The notes below the pieces were generated by a model. The model was not told the origin of the DNA. It did no database searches and saw only the letters and a list, made by a program, of their open reading frames with translations. From Candidatus Propionivibrio dominans (lineage in GTDB: Bacteria > Pseudomonadota > Gammaproteobacteria > Burkholderiales > Rhodocyclaceae), in the NCBI GenBank assembly GCA_016709335.1, contig JADJNC010000060.1:1-64000 (forward strand): DNA of 64,000 nucleotides. Direction: 5' to 3'. This document shows, in pieces, positions 20,163 through 32,540 of the stretch; position 1 is the first letter of the stretch, and each line of letters starts with the position of its first letter. The position numbers were made by a program, and so were the translations under genes.

Positions 20163-21395
20163 TCAAACCCCGTCGGGGTCGGCCTGACGTCCGACCAGCA
20201 AGGCCGAGAATACGGCAAGCCCCTGCAACAAGGCGACAGCGACCCACAGCGTACTGAAATGCCCGCCATCCATGATCGGGCCAAAGATCAGCGGCGCCGT
20301 CGCCAGACCGGCATCGAGACCGGAATAGACAAAGCCGTAAACCCTGCCGTAGGAGGCCTCTCCAAACGCCTGCGTTGCCGCCCTGCGTACCAGCAGGTCA
20401 CGCGACGGGCCGGCGATGCCGATGCCAAACCCCATCACCGCCATCAGCGGCAGCACCGCCCAGCCGACCACCACGCCACTGGCCAGCAGCAGGCTGATCA
20501 AGGCGCCGAAGGAGATGCACAGCGCGATAATCTTCTCCTGGGAGTGCCGGTACGCCACAAAGCCACCGACAGCGATGCCGGCCGCACCACCGAGAAGATA
20601 CGCCGACAGGCAGGAAGCGGCGCTGGCCAGCGACAGATCGTACATCGCCTTCAGGGCCGCCGCAGAGAAGTTCTGCAGCGCGCCAAAAGCCGCAGTAATC
20701 AGGAAGAAGAAGACGAAGCACAGCAGTACCGCCGGCGAACGCAGAACACTCCAGGTTGAAACGCAGGAGCGGTCTGCCGCCGTTTTCCCGGTGACACGCA
20801 CCGCCTGAGCATCGTCGAGTTCTCCGCGCAGCGCGAACAGCAGAGCGAAAGAAATCAGCGCCAGCGCGCTAGCGGAAAAAGCCGCCACGCGCCAGCCCGC
20901 CTGGGTGGCGACGACGGTCATCACCAGCGGGGCGAGCGCCCAGCCCAGATTCCCCGACAGCCCATGCACTGAAAAGGCATGGCCAAGGCGGGCTTTGGTA
21001 ACCCGTCGATTGATTATCGTGAAATCGGCCGGATGAAAAACGCTGTTGCCGGCACCGGCCACCCCCGCCGCCAGCATCAGCATCGCGTAGTTTTGCGCCA
21101 CGCCGAGCAACACGCCGGAGAGGGCCAGCAACAAAACGCCACAGAAGAGGACGGGCTTCGATCCGATGCGGTCGACCACCAGACCAGCCAGCGCCTGACC
21201 GACTCCGGAGACGACGAAAAAAACGCTCATCAGCGCGCCGGCCTGCGTAAAGCTCAGGCCGAACGCCGGCATCAGCCAGGGAAAGAGCAGCGGAATGACC
21301 AGATGAAAGAAGTGCGACACGGCATGGGCAAAACCCACCAGCGCAATCACCACCACATCACTGCGAACAGGCGAAGCTTCGATTGATGCGGACAT
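20163..21395 (-). CDS. MFS transporter, fosmidomycin-resistance (Fsr)-like group
   Basis: A 410-aa integral membrane protein with about 12 hydrophobic helices. The MFS loop 2-3 motif appears as GLVVDRIGSKPVLF. The stretch GNSVFHPADFTIINRRV with FSVHGLSGNLGWALAP is typical of the Fsr-like subgroup of drug or metabolite exporters. Substrate unknown. It is transcribed divergently from the amidohydrolase gene; an operator could lie in the 120-bp gap. Confidence 0.85.
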   Translation of the reverse strand: MSASIEASPVRSDVVVIALVGFAHAVSHFFHLVIPLLFPWLMPAFGLSFTQAGALMSVFFVVSGVGQALAGLVVDRIGSKPVLFCGVLLLALSGVLLGVAQNYAMLMLAAGVAGAGNSVFHPADFTIINRRVTKARLGHAFSVHGLSGNLGWALAPLVMTVVATQAGWRVAAFSASALALISFALLFALRGELDDAQAVRVTGKTAADRSCVSTWSVLRSPAVLLCFVFFFLITAAFGALQNFSAAALKAMYDLSLASAASCLSAYLLGGAAGIAVGGFVAYRHSQEKIIALCISFGALISLLLASGVVVGWAVLPLMAVMGFGIGIAGPSRDLLVRRAATQAFGEASYGRVYGFVYSGLDAGLATAPLIFGPIMDGGHFSTLWVAVALLQGLAVFSALLVGRQADPDGV

Positions 21396-21517
21396 GCCTT
21401 TCTCCCCTGGAACGATCCGTCATTCTACGCCCGCAGCGGCAAGCCCCGAACCAGCTACACCAGGAACAATCGGGGAATCGCCAGGTCGGACCTGTTCCGC
21501 TGACTGGAGTCAACGCC

Positions 21518-22369
21518 ATGACCCGCGCCTTGTTGTTTATTCTTTTGTCAAGCCTTGGCCTTGCGGGCAACACCCGCGCCGCACCGCCCGAGCCCAGGCT
21601 GCCACTCTTCGACGCGCATCTCCACTACAACTGGGAACCCTCGCCTCGGGTGCCACTCGATCAGGCACTTGAGCTCTTCAAGGCCACTGGCGTACGCGGA
21701 ATCCTGGCCAACAGTCGACCGAATGCCGGAACTCATGCCCTGTATGCCGCGCGTTCGGAAGCACTTCAAGTTGTCCCCTTTCTTCGCCCATATCGGGTTC
21801 GCGCCGATGTCACAAGCTGGTTCAACAATCCCGAGACCATGACGCTGATCGAGGAGGAATTCCGGAGCGGCTACTTCGTCGGGATCGGCGAATTTCATCT
21901 TCACGGCGAGGAAGCACGACGCCCGCTCGTAGCACAGATGGTGCGCTTTGCCCGCAAACACGGTTTGATTCTGCACGCCCACAGTGATGTACCCGCGCTA
22001 AAAATTCTCTTCGAACTCTATCCCGAAGCCCGAATCATCTGGGCGCATACCGGTTTCTCGCTACCGGTCGATGAAGTCGAGCACATGCTCAATACCTACC
22101 CCGGGCTGATTGCCGAGCTTTCGTACCGAGGTGGGATCAGCGTCACCCCGGCAGGCAAACTGGACAAACTCTCCGATGAGTGGCTGCGCTTGTTCGAGCG
22201 TTTCCCGGATCGTTTCCTGCTCGGCTCCGACACTTGGAACAACGAACGCTGGGACCAGTATCAGCAAATCATGGGCGGCTACCGCGCCTGGCTGAATCAA
22301 CTGCCACCGCTCGTGGCACAGAAAATTGCCTGGGGCAATGCCGTACGCCTCTTTGGCCTGAAACCGTAA
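21518..22369 (+). CDS. Secreted amidohydrolase-family (TIM-barrel) hydrolase
   Basis: The 283-aa product has a signal peptide (MTRALLFILLSSLGLAGNTRA), so it is probably periplasmic. Metal-site features of the amidohydrolase_2 fold are visible: FDAHLHYNW (HxH), FHLHGEEAR, LILHAHSDVP, IWAHTGFS and LLGSDTWNN (Asp). Substrate unknown. The ATG at 21518 is chosen because the signal peptide starts there; the open frame upstream overlaps the divergent MFS gene. A perfect hairpin covers its stop codon region. Confidence 0.75.
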   Translation: MTRALLFILLSSLGLAGNTRAAPPEPRLPLFDAHLHYNWEPSPRVPLDQALELFKATGVRGILANSRPNAGTHALYAARSEALQVVPFLRPYRVRADVTSWFNNPETMTLIEEEFRSGYFVGIGEFHLHGEEARRPLVAQMVRFARKHGLILHAHSDVPALKILFELYPEARIIWAHTGFSLPVDEVEHMLNTYPGLIAELSYRGGISVTPAGKLDKLSDEWLRLFERFPDRFLLGSDTWNNERWDQYQQIMGGYRAWLNQLPPLVAQKIAWGNAVRLFGLKP

Positions 22370-22388
22370 CCCGGATCTTCCGGGTTAC
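22366..22388. terminator. Hairpin between convergent amidohydrolase and clpB genes
   Basis: GTAACCCGGA and TCCGGGTTAC form a perfect 10-bp stem with a 3-nt loop overlapping the stop codon of the upstream gene. There is no clear T run, so it may act as a bidirectional, weak terminator. Confidence 0.5.
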
Positions 22389-22404
22389 GTGAGAAATTTG
22401 CCAG

Positions 22405-24984
<2,580 letters not shown>

Positions 24985-25021
24985 GGTGTTTTCCCTGGTT
25001 AATTGCATTTCTCCAGCGAGT

Positions 25022-25050
25022 AGATGGGGGAGCCCTGACCGGTTTTCAAG
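25022..25050 (-). promoter_or_regulatory. Sigma-32 (RpoH) heat-shock promoter of clpB
   Basis: The minus strand reads CTTGAAA, 14 nt, then CCCCATCT, a full match to the heat-shock consensus. Predicted transcription start is about 30 nt upstream of the clpB ATG. Confidence 0.88.
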
Positions 25051-25191
25051 AGCACGGGGCTAATTGTCATGTGCGCCAGCAAAAACGAGCATTGCTTGCG
25101 CTCAGCGCAATTGCCAATCCCTTGCACTAAGCGTAAATTGCACGGGTGCCCAAAAAAAAGCATCACTGCCATAAATTCAGGAGGAGAGTCA

Positions 25192-26829
25192 ATGAGCATT
25201 AAAAACATGTCACTACGCACCAGGCTGAACGGGCTCACGGTGATCACGGTCGTGGGTCTGTGCCTGCTGGCAACCATCGTTCTGATCGGTGAAAGAAACC
25301 AGTTGCTGGCGGATCGCAAGGACAAGATTCGAAGTCTCGTCGAAGTCGCGTACGCCACGGCGAGTTTCTACGAGAAACAGGCCAGGGAGGGCACGTTAAG
25401 CGTTGATGAGGCGAAAAAACAGGCCATCGACGCCATTCGCGGCATGCGTTATGACAAAACCGAATATTTCTGGATCAACGACTTCAACGCCGTCATCGTC
25501 ATGCATCCGATCAAGCCGGAACTGGACGGCAAGGATCTGTCCCAGTTCAAGGACAAAAACGGCAAAGTCATCTTCGTCGAATTCAGCAAGATTGCCAGGG
25601 AACAGGGCAGCGGTTTCGTCGACTACGTCTGGCCCAAACCCGGCCTCGAAGAGGCGGTGCCAAAAATTTCCTACGTCAAGGGACTCGAAAGCTGGGGATG
25701 GGTCATTGGCAGCGGGGTCTATATCGACGACATCAACGCGCTGTTTGTGCAGAATGCCATCAAGCTGCTGGCCTGGATCGCTGTTATTGGCGGCTTTATT
25801 GCCGTTTCGCTGGCACTGGTTTCGCGCCATCTGTTCAAACTGCTCGGTGGTGATCCCCAGGTCGCCCGCCAGATCACGCAGCGCATCGTGCATGGCGACC
25901 TGAGTAGCGAAATCAACTGCGCTCCGGGCGACACCAGCAGCCTACTGGCCGGCATGAAGGAAATGCAGGAGACATTGCGCCACATTGTCGAAGAAATCGT
26001 TAGTGATGCCCAACAGCTCTCGTCCGCTTCGAGCGAAATGCTTGAGGCCTTCAAGGAAGTTTCGATGCGCACCCGGCAGCAAGGCGAATCCGCCTCATCG
26101 ATGGCGGCGGCCGTCGAAGAAATGACCGTCAGCATCGACCAGGTTGCCGAGAACGCTCGCGAAGCGCATCAGATCTCCCTACAGGCCAGCGATCTGTCCA
26201 TGGCCGGAACACAGATCATCGAAAGTGCCGCCAGCGAAATGCACAAGATTTCGGATGCCGTGCAATCCTCGTCGACGATCATCGAAGAGCTGGGACGCCA
26301 GTCCGAGCAGATTTCCTCGATCGTCAATACCATCAAGGAGATCGCCGACCAGACCAACCTGCTGGCGCTGAACGCCGCCATCGAAGCGGCGCGTGCCGGT
26401 GAACAGGGCCGAGGCTTTGCTGTCGTTGCCGATGAAGTGCGCAAGCTGGCTGAACGTACCAGTCTATCAACCAGCGAAATTGCCAGCATGGTCGGGAAAA
26501 TCCAGAACGGAACGCGCAGCGCGGTGGACAGCATGCAAAGTGGAGTCGTACAGGCCAGCAAGGGCGTTGAACTGGCGACTCAGGCCGGCAAGTCAATAAA
26601 CGATATCCGCTCAGGCTCGATGCGTGTCACGGATGTGGTCAACAGTATTTCGGATTCGATTCGCGAACAGGGAACCACCTCCAGCGAAATAGCCAAAAAC
26701 ATCGAAAACGTCGCACAGATGTCCGAAGAAAGTGCCAATGCGGTACAGAACACTGTTCAGGCCGCACATAACCTGCAACAACTATCCACCTCGCTGCACA
26801 ATTCCGTCAGCCGTTTCAAGCTGCGCTGA
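25192..26829 (+). CDS. Methyl-accepting chemotaxis protein with single Cache sensor domain
   Basis: Chemoreceptor signalling to CheA/CheW. The 545-aa product has TM1 at about 15-34, a periplasmic sCache_2-type domain ([20 protein letters not shown], then [15 protein letters not shown]), TM2 at about 190-212, a HAMP-like linker, and the cytoplasmic hairpin tip [20 protein letters not shown]. The ATG at 25192 is preceded by AGGAGGAG, a strong ribosome site. sCache_2 domains often bind small carboxylates, but the ligand here cannot be read from sequence. Confidence 0.93.
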   Translation: MSIKNMSLRTRLNGLTVITVVGLCLLATIVLIGERNQLLADRKDKIRSLVEVAYATASFYEKQAREGTLSVDEAKKQAIDAIRGMRYDKTEYFWINDFNAVIVMHPIKPELDGKDLSQFKDKNGKVIFVEFSKIAREQGSGFVDYVWPKPGLEEAVPKISYVKGLESWGWVIGSGVYIDDINALFVQNAIKLLAWIAVIGGFIAVSLALVSRHLFKLLGGDPQVARQITQRIVHGDLSSEINCAPGDTSSLLAGMKEMQETLRHIVEEIVSDAQQLSSASSEMLEAFKEVSMRTRQQGESASSMAAAVEEMTVSIDQVAENAREAHQISLQASDLSMAGTQIIESAASEMHKISDAVQSSSTIIEELGRQSEQISSIVNTIKEIADQTNLLALNAAIEAARAGEQGRGFAVVADEVRKLAERTSLSTSEIASMVGKIQNGTRSAVDSMQSGVVQASKGVELATQAGKSINDIRSGSMRVTDVVNSISDSIREQGTTSSEIAKNIENVAQMSEESANAVQNTVQAAHNLQQLSTSLHNSVSRFKLR

Positions 26830-26855
26830 GCGGCCGTGCTGATTCACTGGCTGAT

Positions 26856-28208
26856 TTACAGTCTTCCGCTCTCGTTGCAGACTTTTTCTTCACCCTGGCA
26901 GGACACTGAAAAGACCGCTGCAAAACCCCCGCCCAGTGTGCGGAAATTGGTCGTCTGCCCCTGATACAGCCGCGCCGAAACGAGTTGAACGGCGCCCTGA
27001 TAAACGTAGTTCCGCAAGTCCAGCTTGAGATCCTGCTCGACACCGTCGACCAGCAAGCGCCGTTCCGAAGGCGGCACCAGCGCCTGGGCGACATAGCCGC
27101 CGCGCGATATTTCTGCGAAAACACGTCGCGTGAGCTTGTCGCCGCGATACGTGGCTTTGCTGCCGTAGCCTGCTGCCGGCTTGAAGAACCACTGTTTCCG
27201 GCTCGCCCAGAAGCTCGCAGCCTGGTCCGGCGCTACCTGCTCGGTGCGCGGAATGCCAGTCAGGAGTAACTGCCGCTGTGCGGCGCTGACGCCAATTTCC
27301 TTCAACCAGGCCTCGTCGGTCAAGGCTTCCAGATTGCGCTTGTCGGCGTACAGCGCGTGCGCCTGCGGGTGTGGCGTAAGCACCACGGCATCGGCAAGGT
27401 AGGCCGCACGCAATACCTCATGCTGTGCTTCAGCCAGCGAAAAATCAGTCAGACGGTTGTAAACCAGATCGACGGCCCGTCCCTCACACAAGATGCGCTC
27501 GCCATCAAACGAGAGATCGCCGGGATCGGCCACCAGGGAAAGGATTCCCCTGGATTCGAACAATTGCCGGAACAACTCGAACTCCGGCGCCAGAAACTGG
27601 CCGGCAGGCGCTGCATCGACAAGGGCGATGCAGCGCAGCGGAGCCTCTCCGCGCGCCAGTCGCCATTCTTCACGGAACATGTTTACAAACACATCTTCGA
27701 GTGCCGGATCGGGCATGGCAACAATCGGTGTGCAGCAGGCATTCTGCGCGCGCAGCAGCTTGGCGTTGAGTAACCCGCCACCGGCATTGGTGTTGATCTC
27801 GATCAGGCGCGGCCCATCGGCCCCGAGATGGAAGTCATAGCCGAGAAAGACCCCAACCGCCGCTGGCGAATGTCGCGCAATCTCCGGCGCATGGGCGAAT
27901 ACACGTTCACGCCAGGCGTCGATCCCGACCACCTGTTCGATCACGCCGATCAGGTCGGCCATGAATTGCAGGTGGGCCTCGGCAACATAGACCCGTGTAT
28001 CCGAGAACAGATTGGGACGTGTGGCCAACATTTCGCCGAGCGAATCATTACCCTTGCCACCCTCGCCAGCCACCCCGCCCTCCAGCGCTTGGCGCAGCTT
28101 CTCGTGATCGACCGAACGGCAAACGCAAGCGTGATTGAGAACGGCCGCAGCATCGCGGCAATCCTCAGGCAGGGGCGCGCAGGGTACGTTCTTGCCTGAA
28201 GTCGTCAT
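26856..28208 (-). CDS. ATP-grasp-like protein of unknown substrate
   Basis: Unassigned 450-aa cytoplasmic protein. Features of an ATP-grasp ligase are visible: LIEINTNAGGGLLNAK, WFFKPAAGYGSKATYRG (ATP-binding strand-loop with Lys) and DLKLDLRNYVYQG followed by a Gly-rich TLGGGFAAVFS end. Five Cys occur in the first 40 and later residues without a clear metal motif. Its ATG overlaps the dinG stop codon (ATGA), so it is translationally coupled to that helicase gene. It converges with the chemoreceptor gene. Reaction and partner unknown. Confidence 0.6.
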   Translation of the reverse strand: MTTSGKNVPCAPLPEDCRDAAAVLNHACVCRSVDHEKLRQALEGGVAGEGGKGNDSLGEMLATRPNLFSDTRVYVAEAHLQFMADLIGVIEQVVGIDAWRERVFAHAPEIARHSPAAVGVFLGYDFHLGADGPRLIEINTNAGGGLLNAKLLRAQNACCTPIVAMPDPALEDVFVNMFREEWRLARGEAPLRCIALVDAAPAGQFLAPEFELFRQLFESRGILSLVADPGDLSFDGERILCEGRAVDLVYNRLTDFSLAEAQHEVLRAAYLADAVVLTPHPQAHALYADKRNLEALTDEAWLKEIGVSAAQRQLLLTGIPRTEQVAPDQAASFWASRKQWFFKPAAGYGSKATYRGDKLTRRVFAEISRGGYVAQALVPPSERRLLVDGVEQDLKLDLRNYVYQGAVQLVSARLYQGQTTNFRTLGGGFAAVFSVSCQGEEKVCNESGRL

Positions 28209-30133
28209 GACAACTCGAAAAACGCCAGGACTTCGTCGAGCTCGCGAGTCCGCTTCATCGGCGGCAGACTGCGCCAGATGCGCTTGCCGTAGGGTTTGCT
28301 GATCAGTCGCGGGTCGCAGATCATCAGCACGCCACGATCCGTCTCGTCGCGAATCAGCCGACCGGCACCCTGCTTGACGTTGATCACGGCACGCGGCAAC
28401 TGATAGTCCATGAAGGCGTTGCGCCCTTCGTTCTTCATGCGCTCGATACGTGCCGAAAGCACCGGATCGTCAGGCGGTGCGAAGGGCAGCTTGTCGATGA
28501 CCACCACCGACAGCGCGTCACCGCGCACGTCGACGCCTTCCCAGAAACTCTGGCTGCCGACCAGAATGGCGTTGCCGAGCCGGCGGAAGCGTTCGAGCAG
28601 CTCGTTCTTGCTGCCCTCGCCCTGCAACAGCAGGGGGAAATCGAGCCCGGCCCGTTCAAGCTGTTCGCTCAGCAGTTCATGCGTGCGGCGCATGGCGCGC
28701 AAGGAGGTACACAGGAAGAAAGCCCGACCGCCGCTGGCCTTGAGTACCGGAAAAGCGGCCTGGACCACGGCCTCGGCAAAGCCGTGACTGTTCGGGTCGG
28801 GCAGACTTTGCGGCGCGTACAGCAGCGCCTGGCGAGGGTAATCGAACGGGCTGTCCCAGAAAGCCGATTCGCTCCGGTCGAGCCCCATCTCGGCACAGTA
28901 GTGAGCGAAATCACGTTGCACGGCGAGCGTTGCCGAAGTGAAGATCCAGGCGCGGGGATGGCCGCTCATCTGCTTCTGCATGATTTTGGCAATGACCAGC
29001 GGCGTGGCATTGAGTTGCAGCGCATGCGTGTAGGTTTCGCCCCAGCGCACGTAGTCGGTATCGGCTCCGCCCTGCCAGCGTCGCATCTGCGTCAGCAACT
29101 CGCCAGCGCGGCGCCAGCAGTTCTCCAGCCCTTCCGAACGCTGCGCCTGCGTTTCGAGCAGGGCCGCAAGGGCTTCAACTTCGCGCATCAGGCCAAGCAG
29201 GCCATTGTCAAAACCCATGCGCGCGGCCAGTTGCAGCAAGGCAAAACGCGAGGGTTCGACGGGCAGGGTCAGGCGCAGATCCCTGGCTGACTTTTCCACC
29301 GTGCCGCACAACTTCGGCAGATCGAGGCAATCGCGCGCCGAGGCGAGACCTTCGATCCGCGCATCGCGCACCAGATCGAGGATCTGAGCGGTTGATACGT
29401 TATCGCCAAAAAACAGGCTGGCGGTTTCCGGCAACTGATGCGCTTCGTCGAAAATCACCGCGTTGCAGGCCGGCAGCAGTTCAGCCGTACCTTCGTCGCG
29501 CAGCATCACGTCGGCAAAAAAGAGATGATGGTTGACGACCACCAGATCGGCGGCCAGCGCCTCGCGACGCGCCGCCAGTACGAAACAATCCTTGTGACTT
29601 GGGCAGTCCTGGCCGAGACAGTTCTCGCGCGTCGAGGTGACCATGCTCCATACCGGCGAGCTTTCCGGGACATCGGCGCATTCGGCCTTGTCTCCGGTCT
29701 TCGTTTTCCTGGCAAAGCGCGAAATGCGCACGGCGTGCGCCGAATCCTCGCGCGACAGGAAGCGACCATCGGCCAGCGAGCGCTCCAGATGATAATGGCA
29801 CACATAATTGGCGCGCCCCTTGAGCAGAGCCACCTTGACCGGCGAACCCAGCGCCTTGCGCACGGTCGGAATATCGCGAGAAAAAAGCTGATCCTGCAGA
29901 TTCTTGGTGCCGGTCGAGACAATCACCTTGCCACCGGAGAGCAGCGCCGGAACGAGATAGGCGAACGTTTTGCCGGTACCGGTACCGGCCTCGGCGACAA
30001 GCACGCTGTTGTCGGCCATGGCGGCCGCGATGCGTTCGGCCATCTCGATCTGCTGCGCGCGCAGCCGATAGCCGGGAATGCCGGAGGCCAGCGGACCATC
30101 GGCCGAGAAGGCTTCCTGGATGGAGGGAGTCAC
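28205..30133 (-). CDS. dinG: ATP-dependent DNA helicase, DinG/YoaA family
   Basis: XPD-like superfamily 2 helicase with an iron-sulfur cluster, acting on damaged or structured DNA. The 642-aa product has Walker A AEAGTGTGKTFAY, a Cys cluster between motifs I and II (ENCLGQDCPSHKDCF plus an earlier Cys in YVCHYHLE), DEAH box NAVIFDEAHQLPE and the C-terminal motif VKQGAGRLIRDETDRG. Length and lack of an exonuclease domain fit the YoaA/DinG proteobacterial type. It overlaps the following ATP-grasp-like gene by 4 nt. Confidence 0.9.
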   Translation of the reverse strand: MTPSIQEAFSADGPLASGIPGYRLRAQQIEMAERIAAAMADNSVLVAEAGTGTGKTFAYLVPALLSGGKVIVSTGTKNLQDQLFSRDIPTVRKALGSPVKVALLKGRANYVCHYHLERSLADGRFLSREDSAHAVRISRFARKTKTGDKAECADVPESSPVWSMVTSTRENCLGQDCPSHKDCFVLAARREALAADLVVVNHHLFFADVMLRDEGTAELLPACNAVIFDEAHQLPETASLFFGDNVSTAQILDLVRDARIEGLASARDCLDLPKLCGTVEKSARDLRLTLPVEPSRFALLQLAARMGFDNGLLGLMREVEALAALLETQAQRSEGLENCWRRAGELLTQMRRWQGGADTDYVRWGETYTHALQLNATPLVIAKIMQKQMSGHPRAWIFTSATLAVQRDFAHYCAEMGLDRSESAFWDSPFDYPRQALLYAPQSLPDPNSHGFAEAVVQAAFPVLKASGGRAFFLCTSLRAMRRTHELLSEQLERAGLDFPLLLQGEGSKNELLERFRRLGNAILVGSQSFWEGVDVRGDALSVVVIDKLPFAPPDDPVLSARIERMKNEGRNAFMDYQLPRAVINVKQGAGRLIRDETDRGVLMICDPRLISKPYGKRIWRSLPPMKRTRELDEVLAFFELS

Positions 30134-30501
30134 CAGTGGGTCATAATTCTTAAACCGGACATGTTACAGGCTAGCGCACTCGATAGGAAGGCCATTGGCA
30201 GAGGATGCTCGACCCTCCTCTTCTCGCAGCTTACGAGCTCCCGATGCGGATCATGCGGTTTCTTGATGGGTCGCCCACACTGCGGCCTTGGCAATACGCT
30301 TTGTTCATTTGCGCTATCCGACTTGACCAATGGCGGTTTTCTTACAACAATCGGGTAGTCAAGGTAACGGGCAAAACTGGGCGGCTACCCAAGGTGACAC
30401 ACAAGCCATTCCCGTTTCCCTCTCACCCGACCCCTCTGCCAAACGGCAAGGGTAAATTCGAGAGCCGCTCGCGCGACTTGCACCTTACAGGTTCCTGACC
30501 C
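30134..30501. other. Intergenic stretch with a dispersed repeat
   Basis: A 368-bp gap between divergent dinG and bcp. It contains copy 2 of the dispersed repeat (30411-30479). A 97-codon open frame crosses it, but it reads into the repeat and has no ribosome site, so it is not called. Confidence 0.5.
30411..30479 (+). repeat. Dispersed palindromic repeat, copy 2 of 3
   Basis: Starts CCCGTTTCCCTCTCACCC and ends CGCTCGCGCGACTT. It is more diverged in the middle hairpin than the copies at 14878-14947 and 41253-41321. Confidence 0.75.
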
Positions 30502-30957
30502 ATGATCGACACGATGATCACCGACTTCGAGCTGCCGGCGACTGGCGACAAGCTGTTCAGGCTTGCCGACTTGCGCGGCAAAACGCTTGTCATTTATTTC
30601 TACCCCAAGGACAGCACGCCGGGGTGTACGAGCGAGGCGCAGCAGTTTCGTGACCTCTACCCCGGCTTTATCAAGGCCGGCTGCGAGGTGGTCGGCGTAT
30701 CGCGCGACAGCATCCGCTCGCACGAGAACTTCAAGGCCAGGCAGGACTTGCCCTTTGCCCTGCTTTCCGATGCCGATGAAACGCTGTGCACGCAGTTCTC
30801 GGTGATCAGGATAAAGTCGATGTACGGCAAGCAGGTACGCGGCATCGAGCGCAGCACCTTCTTCATTGATGGACAAGGCGTGCTCAGGCGGGAATGGCGC
30901 GGCGTCAAGACGCAGGGCCACGCGCAGGAGGTACTGGATTACGTGACAACGCTTTGA
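30502..30957 (+). CDS. bcp: Thioredoxin-dependent peroxiredoxin, Bcp/PrxQ type
   Basis: Reduces H2O2 and organic peroxides. The 151-aa product has the peroxidatic Cys42 in PKDSTPGCTSEAQQFR and the WRGVKTQGHAQEVL C-terminus typical of Bcp. The resolving Cys normally five residues later is Gln here (Q47); another Cys at 61 (KAGCEVVG) is the only nearby thiol, so the mechanism may be 1-Cys or use an atypical partner. An alternative ATG four codons downstream (MITDFELPATG) is equally plausible as a start. It precedes the PIN-PhoH gene by 46 nt. Confidence 0.9.
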   Translation: MIDTMITDFELPATGDKLFRLADLRGKTLVIYFYPKDSTPGCTSEAQQFRDLYPGFIKAGCEVVGVSRDSIRSHENFKARQDLPFALLSDADETLCTQFSVIRIKSMYGKQVRGIERSTFFIDGQGVLRREWRGVKTQGHAQEVLDYVTTL

Positions 30958-31003
30958 TCAGCCCGAATGACTCACCCAAAATAACCGGAGAAAGCACGTC
31001 CCC

Positions 31004-32431
31004 ATGGCTCATAAAACTGCCACCCGTACAAAAAAAACAAGTGTTGCCGCGCTCGCCAAGTTCTTTGTTCTCGACACCAATGTACTGCTGCACGACCCGA
31101 CCAGCGTGTATCGCTTCGAGGAACACGATGTCTTCCTGCCGATCATGACGCTGGAAGAACTCGACGACCACAAGAAAGGCCTGTCCGAAGTCTCGCGCAA
31201 CGCCCGCCAGGTCACGCGCATTTTGGACGAGATCGTCAGCAGCCACAGCGATGGCATCGACAACGGCATCGCCCTCTTTGGCCCTTCACGCAAACTGGCC
31301 AGCGGCCGTCTCTTCCTGCAGACACAAGCCATCTCCAAGGATTTGCCGACCGGCCTGCCCACCGCCAAGGCCGACAACCAGATCCTGGCCGTCGTCATCC
31401 ACCTGCAACGCCTGCACCCGGAGCGCGCCGTCATTCTGGTGTCGAAAGACATCAACATGCGCATCAAGGCGCGTGCGCTCGGTCTCGAGGCACAGGATTA
31501 TTTCAACGACAAGGTGCTGGAAGACACCGACCTGCTGTATACCGGCGTCCTTGAACTGCCCGCCAACTTCTGGGACAGGCACGCTCAGGGAATGGAATCC
31601 TGGAAACGCGACAGCCTGACGCTGTATCGCGTCAAGGGGCCGCTGTGCCCGAAATTGCTGGTCAATGAGTTCATCTATCATGAAGGTGAGCAGCCGCTCT
31701 ACGCCATCGTCCGTGAAGTCTCCGGCAAGACGGCACAGTTCGAGACGCTGACCGACTATACGCACCCGAAACGCAGTGTCTGGGGAATCTGCGCACGCAA
31801 CCGCGAGCAGAACTTCGCGCTCAATCTGCTGATGGATCCGGATATCGACTTCGTCAGCCTGCTCGGTCAGGCCGGAACCGGAAAAACCCTGCTCACCCTG
31901 GCCGCCGCGCTGACACAGGTTCTGGAAAGCAAGCTCTACTCTGAAATCATCATGACCCGGGTGACGGTTCCGGTGGGCGAAGACATCGGCTTCCTGCCGG
32001 GCACCGAAGAAGAAAAGATGGGGCCGTGGATGGGTGCCCTCGAAGACAACCTTGAAGTACTCAACAAGACCGATGTCGATGCCGGTGAATGGGGTCGCGC
32101 GGCAACGCACGACCTGATTCGCAACCGGATCAAGATAAAGTCGCTCAATTTCATGCGCGGGCGAACCTTCCTGAACAAGTTCCTGATCATCGATGAGGCG
32201 CAGAACCTGACGCCAAAACAGATGAAAACCCTGATCACCCGCGCCGGACCGGGAACCAAGGTGGTGTGCATGGGCAACATCGCGCAGATCGACACCCCCT
32301 ACCTGACCGAAGGCAGTTCCGGCCTGACCTACGTCGTTGATCGCTTCAAGGGCTGGGAACACTCCGGCCACGTTACCCTGCAACGTGGCGAACGCTCGCG
32401 TCTGGCCGACTACGCCGCCGAAGTGTTATAA
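31004..32431 (+). CDS. PhoH family protein with N-terminal PIN domain (PhoH2 type)
   Basis: Fusion of a PIN-type ribonuclease domain and a PhoH ATPase; family members have RNA unwinding and cleavage activity. In the 475-aa product the PIN domain (about residues 20-150) has the acidic residues FVLDTNVLLHDP, MTLEELDDHK and TAKADNQILAV. The PhoH domain (about 230-475) has Walker A GQAGTGKTLLTL and Walker B KFLIIDEAQNLTPKQM. GGAGAAAG precedes the ATG. A strong terminator follows the stop. Confidence 0.93.
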   Translation: MAHKTATRTKKTSVAALAKFFVLDTNVLLHDPTSVYRFEEHDVFLPIMTLEELDDHKKGLSEVSRNARQVTRILDEIVSSHSDGIDNGIALFGPSRKLASGRLFLQTQAISKDLPTGLPTAKADNQILAVVIHLQRLHPERAVILVSKDINMRIKARALGLEAQDYFNDKVLEDTDLLYTGVLELPANFWDRHAQGMESWKRDSLTLYRVKGPLCPKLLVNEFIYHEGEQPLYAIVREVSGKTAQFETLTDYTHPKRSVWGICARNREQNFALNLLMDPDIDFVSLLGQAGTGKTLLTLAAALTQVLESKLYSEIIMTRVTVPVGEDIGFLPGTEEEKMGPWMGALEDNLEVLNKTDVDAGEWGRAATHDLIRNRIKIKSLNFMRGRTFLNKFLIIDEAQNLTPKQMKTLITRAGPGTKVVCMGNIAQIDTPYLTEGSSGLTYVVDRFKGWEHSGHVTLQRGERSRLADYAAEVL

Positions 32432-32445
32432 TTTCCCCACTTCAT

Positions 32446-32480
32446 CGAGCCGTGTCCTGTGACACGGCTCGTTCGTTTTT
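32446..32480 (+). terminator. Rho-independent terminator after the PhoH gene
   Basis: CGAGCCGTGTC and GACACGGCTCG form a perfect 11-bp stem with a CTGT loop, followed by TTCGTTTTT. Confidence 0.9.
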
Positions 32481-32540
32481 GCCAACCGATCGGTAGTGCG
32501 CTTCCTGCACTGAACTGATCCACGCCTTCCGGAGAGTCGA

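Noticed and set aside
30205..30498. 97-codon open frame upstream of bcp
   Set aside because: Runs into a dispersed repeat and lacks a ribosome site or recognisable similarity.
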